Shown here in pieces: positions 61,991 through 64,000 of a stretch of 64,000 nucleotides of DNA. This stretch comes from Candidatus Accumulibacter aalborgensis (GTDB lineage Bacteria; Pseudomonadota; Gammaproteobacteria; Burkholderiales; Rhodocyclaceae). The notes under the pieces are model-generated. The model was given only the letters and a program-made list of their open reading frames with translations. It did no database searches and was not told the DNA's origin. The position numbers were made by a program, and so were the translations under genes. Every line of letters begins with the position of its first letter. Within the stretch, counting starts at the first letter, position 1. The stretch is taken from positions 166,653 through 230,652 of the forward strand of contig NZ_FLQX01000035.1 in the NCBI RefSeq assembly GCF_900089955.1, in the 5' to 3' direction.

Positions 61991-63150
61991 TCCAGCGTCT
62001 CGAAATATCGGTCGGACTGCGTCAGGTCTTCATCCAGCAGCAGCAAGGGGCCGACTGCCGCACTATCGTCGCCCATGCTGACGGTCACGCCGTGCTTGCC
62101 GAGTCCAAGGGCAAAATACTTCATCGGCAGTGGGGGGGATTCTGGCGTGCGCTGCAGGATTTCGAACTCGCGCAGCAGGAACAGGCTGTGCGTCGCCAGG
62201 ATGACCTGTACGCCTTGTCCCACCAGGGCATACAAGGCCTCGGCCAGCAATCGGATGGCCGCCGGGTGGAGATTGCTTTCGGGCTCGTCCCAGAACAGCG
62301 AGCTGCCCCGTTCGATCAGGCGGTAACGAATCAGGTAGATCAGTAGAGCCAGCTTGCGATGCCCCTCGGCAAGCAATTGAGATTCCAGCCGCGAGCCACT
62401 GGCCTGCACGAACACCAGATCGCTGTCTTCCAGTTTCAGTTCGCCACCTAGCAGTTGCTGAATGCGCTGCACCACACCCGAAAGCAGCGGCGAGGGTTCC
62501 CTGGGTTCGAGTGACGACAAGGCGACGGCCAGGTCGCGATAGGTCTCATCGAGCGGAAAGTCGCGGTATTTTTCGAACAGGCCAACCAGCCCCTTGAACA
62601 TCGAAACGATTTCCTTGCTGGGAACAAAAATGGGTCGTGGAACAAAGGCATTTTTGGCGGCATTCTCGGGAAGTTGAACCAGATCCAGTGATTTTCCTTT
62701 CTGCTGACCAGGTGCCTGCACGACCTCAATACTGGCGGCTTGATCCTTCGGACGCTTCAAGCGGATTTCCCAGGGCATTGCCTCTGGCAGTCCAGGTGAG
62801 GCAAAGGGCCGCTCGGTCTGCATCCGTATTTGAAGCGTTGGAATGTGGCCCCCGACATCGGCGACGATCGAAGCACCGTTCCTGTGGCCTTGGCTGACCA
62901 GACTGGCGAGGTTGCCGATGCGGAAAATCCGTTCCAGCCGTTCCTCCAGGTAGGATTCGACCCGCTTCTTGCCCAGACTCGCTTGACTGCCCATCAAATC
63001 CGGCCATGCGCGGCAAAAGAGGTAGCCCAGTTTCAACAGATGGGTCTTGCCGGTGCCGTTATCGCCGATGATGACATTCAGTCCGGGTGCGAACTCGAAA
63101 CGGGCATCCTGAAAAACGGTGAAATGCTTGATGTGCAGTTGATTGAGCAT
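61987..63150 (-). CDS. ABC/AAA_21-type ATPase of the defence-like operon
   Basis: A 387-residue ATPase. It starts MLNQLHIKHFTVF, the usual beginning of SMC/OLD-like ATPases ('hits the DNA' type), with Walker A GDNGTGKTHLLK at about residues 29-40. A long insertion follows, then Walker B with catalytic Glu in LFWDEPESNLHP (about 285-296) and the H-loop ATHSLFLL near 320. No TOPRIM nuclease domain is attached, so it is not a complete OLD protein. The small nuclease-like protein encoded next would supply the cutting function. ATG 63150 follows GAGGAG at good spacing, 11 bases after the DUF1156 stop. Confidence 0.85.
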   Translation of the reverse strand: MLNQLHIKHFTVFQDARFEFAPGLNVIIGDNGTGKTHLLKLGYLFCRAWPDLMGSQASLGKKRVESYLEERLERIFRIGNLASLVSQGHRNGASIVADVGGHIPTLQIRMQTERPFASPGLPEAMPWEIRLKRPKDQAASIEVVQAPGQQKGKSLDLVQLPENAAKNAFVPRPIFVPSKEIVSMFKGLVGLFEKYRDFPLDETYRDLAVALSSLEPREPSPLLSGVVQRIQQLLGGELKLEDSDLVFVQASGSRLESQLLAEGHRKLALLIYLIRYRLIERGSSLFWDEPESNLHPAAIRLLAEALYALVGQGVQVILATHSLFLLREFEILQRTPESPPLPMKYFALGLGKHGVTVSMGDDSAAVGPLLLLDEDLTQSDRYFETLE

Positions 63151-63161
63151 GGTTTCGCTCC

Positions 63162-64000
63162 TCAAATATCCAGCTTCGCCTGCGAACCGATGTGGCCAGA
63201 TTCATGCGAAGCGGCTTCGATGCCCAGCCAGGAAGTGATGAGTTCGTTGTAGCCGCGTGCTTCATCGGTCCAGCGCTTGCGCTCGCACAAGGTATAGAGG
63301 CGATAGGCCAGGTTGCGAATGGGTTCCGCCCGCTCCGGCATGTGCGCCAGCAACGCCCCAGCCGCCGACTCGCTCTGCGACTGCAAGGCGCGAACCATCT
63401 GGTGCAGGGCTTCCCATACGGGTGTTCGGTTGCCTTCTTTCGGGTCCCAGTCGACGGGGTATTCAGCGGGCTTCAGGAGCCGCACTTTCCCGCCACCAGC
63501 CTCTGCTACGCCGGCATCACGCACACGCTCAACACTTGTGCCCTTGGCACGGGCCAGCACATCGGCCTGGCCGAACTCGCCGGCGGCCCAGCCCATCTGG
63601 TCGAACCAACTCAGGCAGAAGTGTGTATCGCTGTCGAAATCGTCTCCACCTTCGATCAGCATCCTGTTGATGGCCATCAACGCCGAATGGACGGTCATCG
63701 GGCTGCCGTCGGCTTCGAGCACGGCAGAATGCTTGGAGAAGATCGCCATGCCGGGGCCGATCACTGCCTGTGCCAGATCGACCGGAGCAACGGGCGAGAG
63801 GCCCTCTGCACCGCCGATCATCACATCTACCGCCTCGGCCAGTTCTTCCCTCAACTCGCGAAGAAACTCGCGGCGAGAAATCGTGGGAGCGCCGGCTAGT
63901 CGTTGTCGGCAGACGAGGACAATACTGGATGCGAGAGAGGCCTTGATCATCATTCCGGCCAAGGCCCGGTGCTGGGCTTGGTGAAAGTCTTGCGGGAGAG
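63162..64000 (-). CDS. DUF1156 (COG1743-type) DNA methylase, C-terminal 278 residues
   Basis: The frame runs off the right edge, so the catalytic N-terminal part is not visible. What remains matches, from memory, the C-terminal part of DUF1156 adenine-specific DNA methylases. The core pattern is [63 protein letters not shown] and [22 protein letters not shown]1743 proteins are Zn-ribbon adenine methylases paired with COG1483 ATPases. An in-frame TTG at 63962 is not the true start, because the open frame continues upstream past it in the same phase. Confidence 0.8.
   Translation of the reverse strand, partial: LPQDFHQAQHRALAGMMIKASLASSIVLVCRQRLAGAPTISRREFLRELREELAEAVDVMIGGAEGLSPVAPVDLAQAVIGPGMAIFSKHSAVLEADGSPMTVHSALMAINRMLIEGGDDFDSDTHFCLSWFDQMGWAAGEFGQADVLARAKGTSVERVRDAGVAEAGGGKVRLLKPAEYPVDWDPKEGNRTPVWEALHQMVRALQSQSESAAGALLAHMPERAEPIRNLAYRLYTLCERKRWTDEARGYNELITSWLGIEAASHESGHIGSQAKLDI

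Noticed and set aside
1..64000. CRISPR arrays, rRNA operons, prophage genes
   Set aside because: No regularly spaced repeats, rRNA sequence or phage structural, integrase or lysis genes were found on reading both strands.

Overview
This GC-rich, gene-dense 64 kb window comes from the chromosome of a Gram-negative bacterium, most likely a betaproteobacterium of the Rhodocyclales. I suspect a 'Candidatus Accumulibacter'-type genome, but that is inference from gene order and protein flavour only. Support comes from several conserved blocks: uvrC-pgsA-tRNA-Gly-tRNA-Cys; earP with an arginine-32 EF-P; rpoE-rseC-mucD-lepA-lepB-rnc-era-recO-pdxJ-acpS-nagZ; yceD-rpmF-plsX-fabHDG-acpP-fabF; and a minor-pilin/PilY1 type IV pilus operon. 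No rRNA, CRISPR array or intact insertion sequence was seen.

Layout. 1-9.5 kb holds envelope and transport functions: a GRDP-like fragment, an NlpC/P60 lipoprotein, a KefB/C-type antiporter, a Ca2+-type P-ATPase overlapping a Na+/Ca2+-type exchanger, a sirtuin, a DUF4337 membrane protein and a SHOCT protein. 9.7-15.9 kb holds coaBC-dut, dsbB, a fatty-acid desaturase with an unusual C-terminal tail, a two-component system and two small proteins. 15.9-23.7 kb holds an MscS-type channel, an RsmB/NOP methyltransferase, a DUF3108 protein, purN and dedA, facing mutL-miaA. 23.7-33 kb is a pilus operon (pilE-fimT-pilV-pilW-pilX-pilY1) with a TonB-like gene at its end. 33-38 kb holds a CHRD protein, two tRNAs, pgsA-uvrC and earP-efp. 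38-57 kb is a nearly unbroken minus-strand housekeeping run, much of it joined by 4-base ATGA stop/start overlaps: cell-wall recycling, CoA and B6 metabolism, DNA repair, ribosome biogenesis, signal peptidase, sigma-E stress response and fatty-acid synthesis. 57.3-58.6 kb holds maf and an RsmI-like gene.

The accessory part is 58.6-64 kb. One minus-strand operon encodes the C-terminal part of a DUF1156 (COG1743-type) DNA methylase running off the right edge, an ABC/AAA ATPase, a small protein with a D-x13-EVK nuclease-like motif, and a DUF499 (COG1483-type) ATPase cut in two by a single in-frame TAG codon. DUF1156 and DUF499 are a recurrent pair in anti-phage loci. The inserted ATPase plus nuclease-like pair makes this a candidate modification-linked defence system of uncommon composition. 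It ends flush against a housekeeping gene, the two stop codons sharing one CTAG.

Other points of interest are the absence of rseA and rseB from the rpoE locus, near-leaderless promoter layouts at mutL, the response regulator and yceD, an 18-bp perfect inverted repeat over the miaA stop codon, and a dispersed palindromic repeat that supplies the last codons of nagZ.
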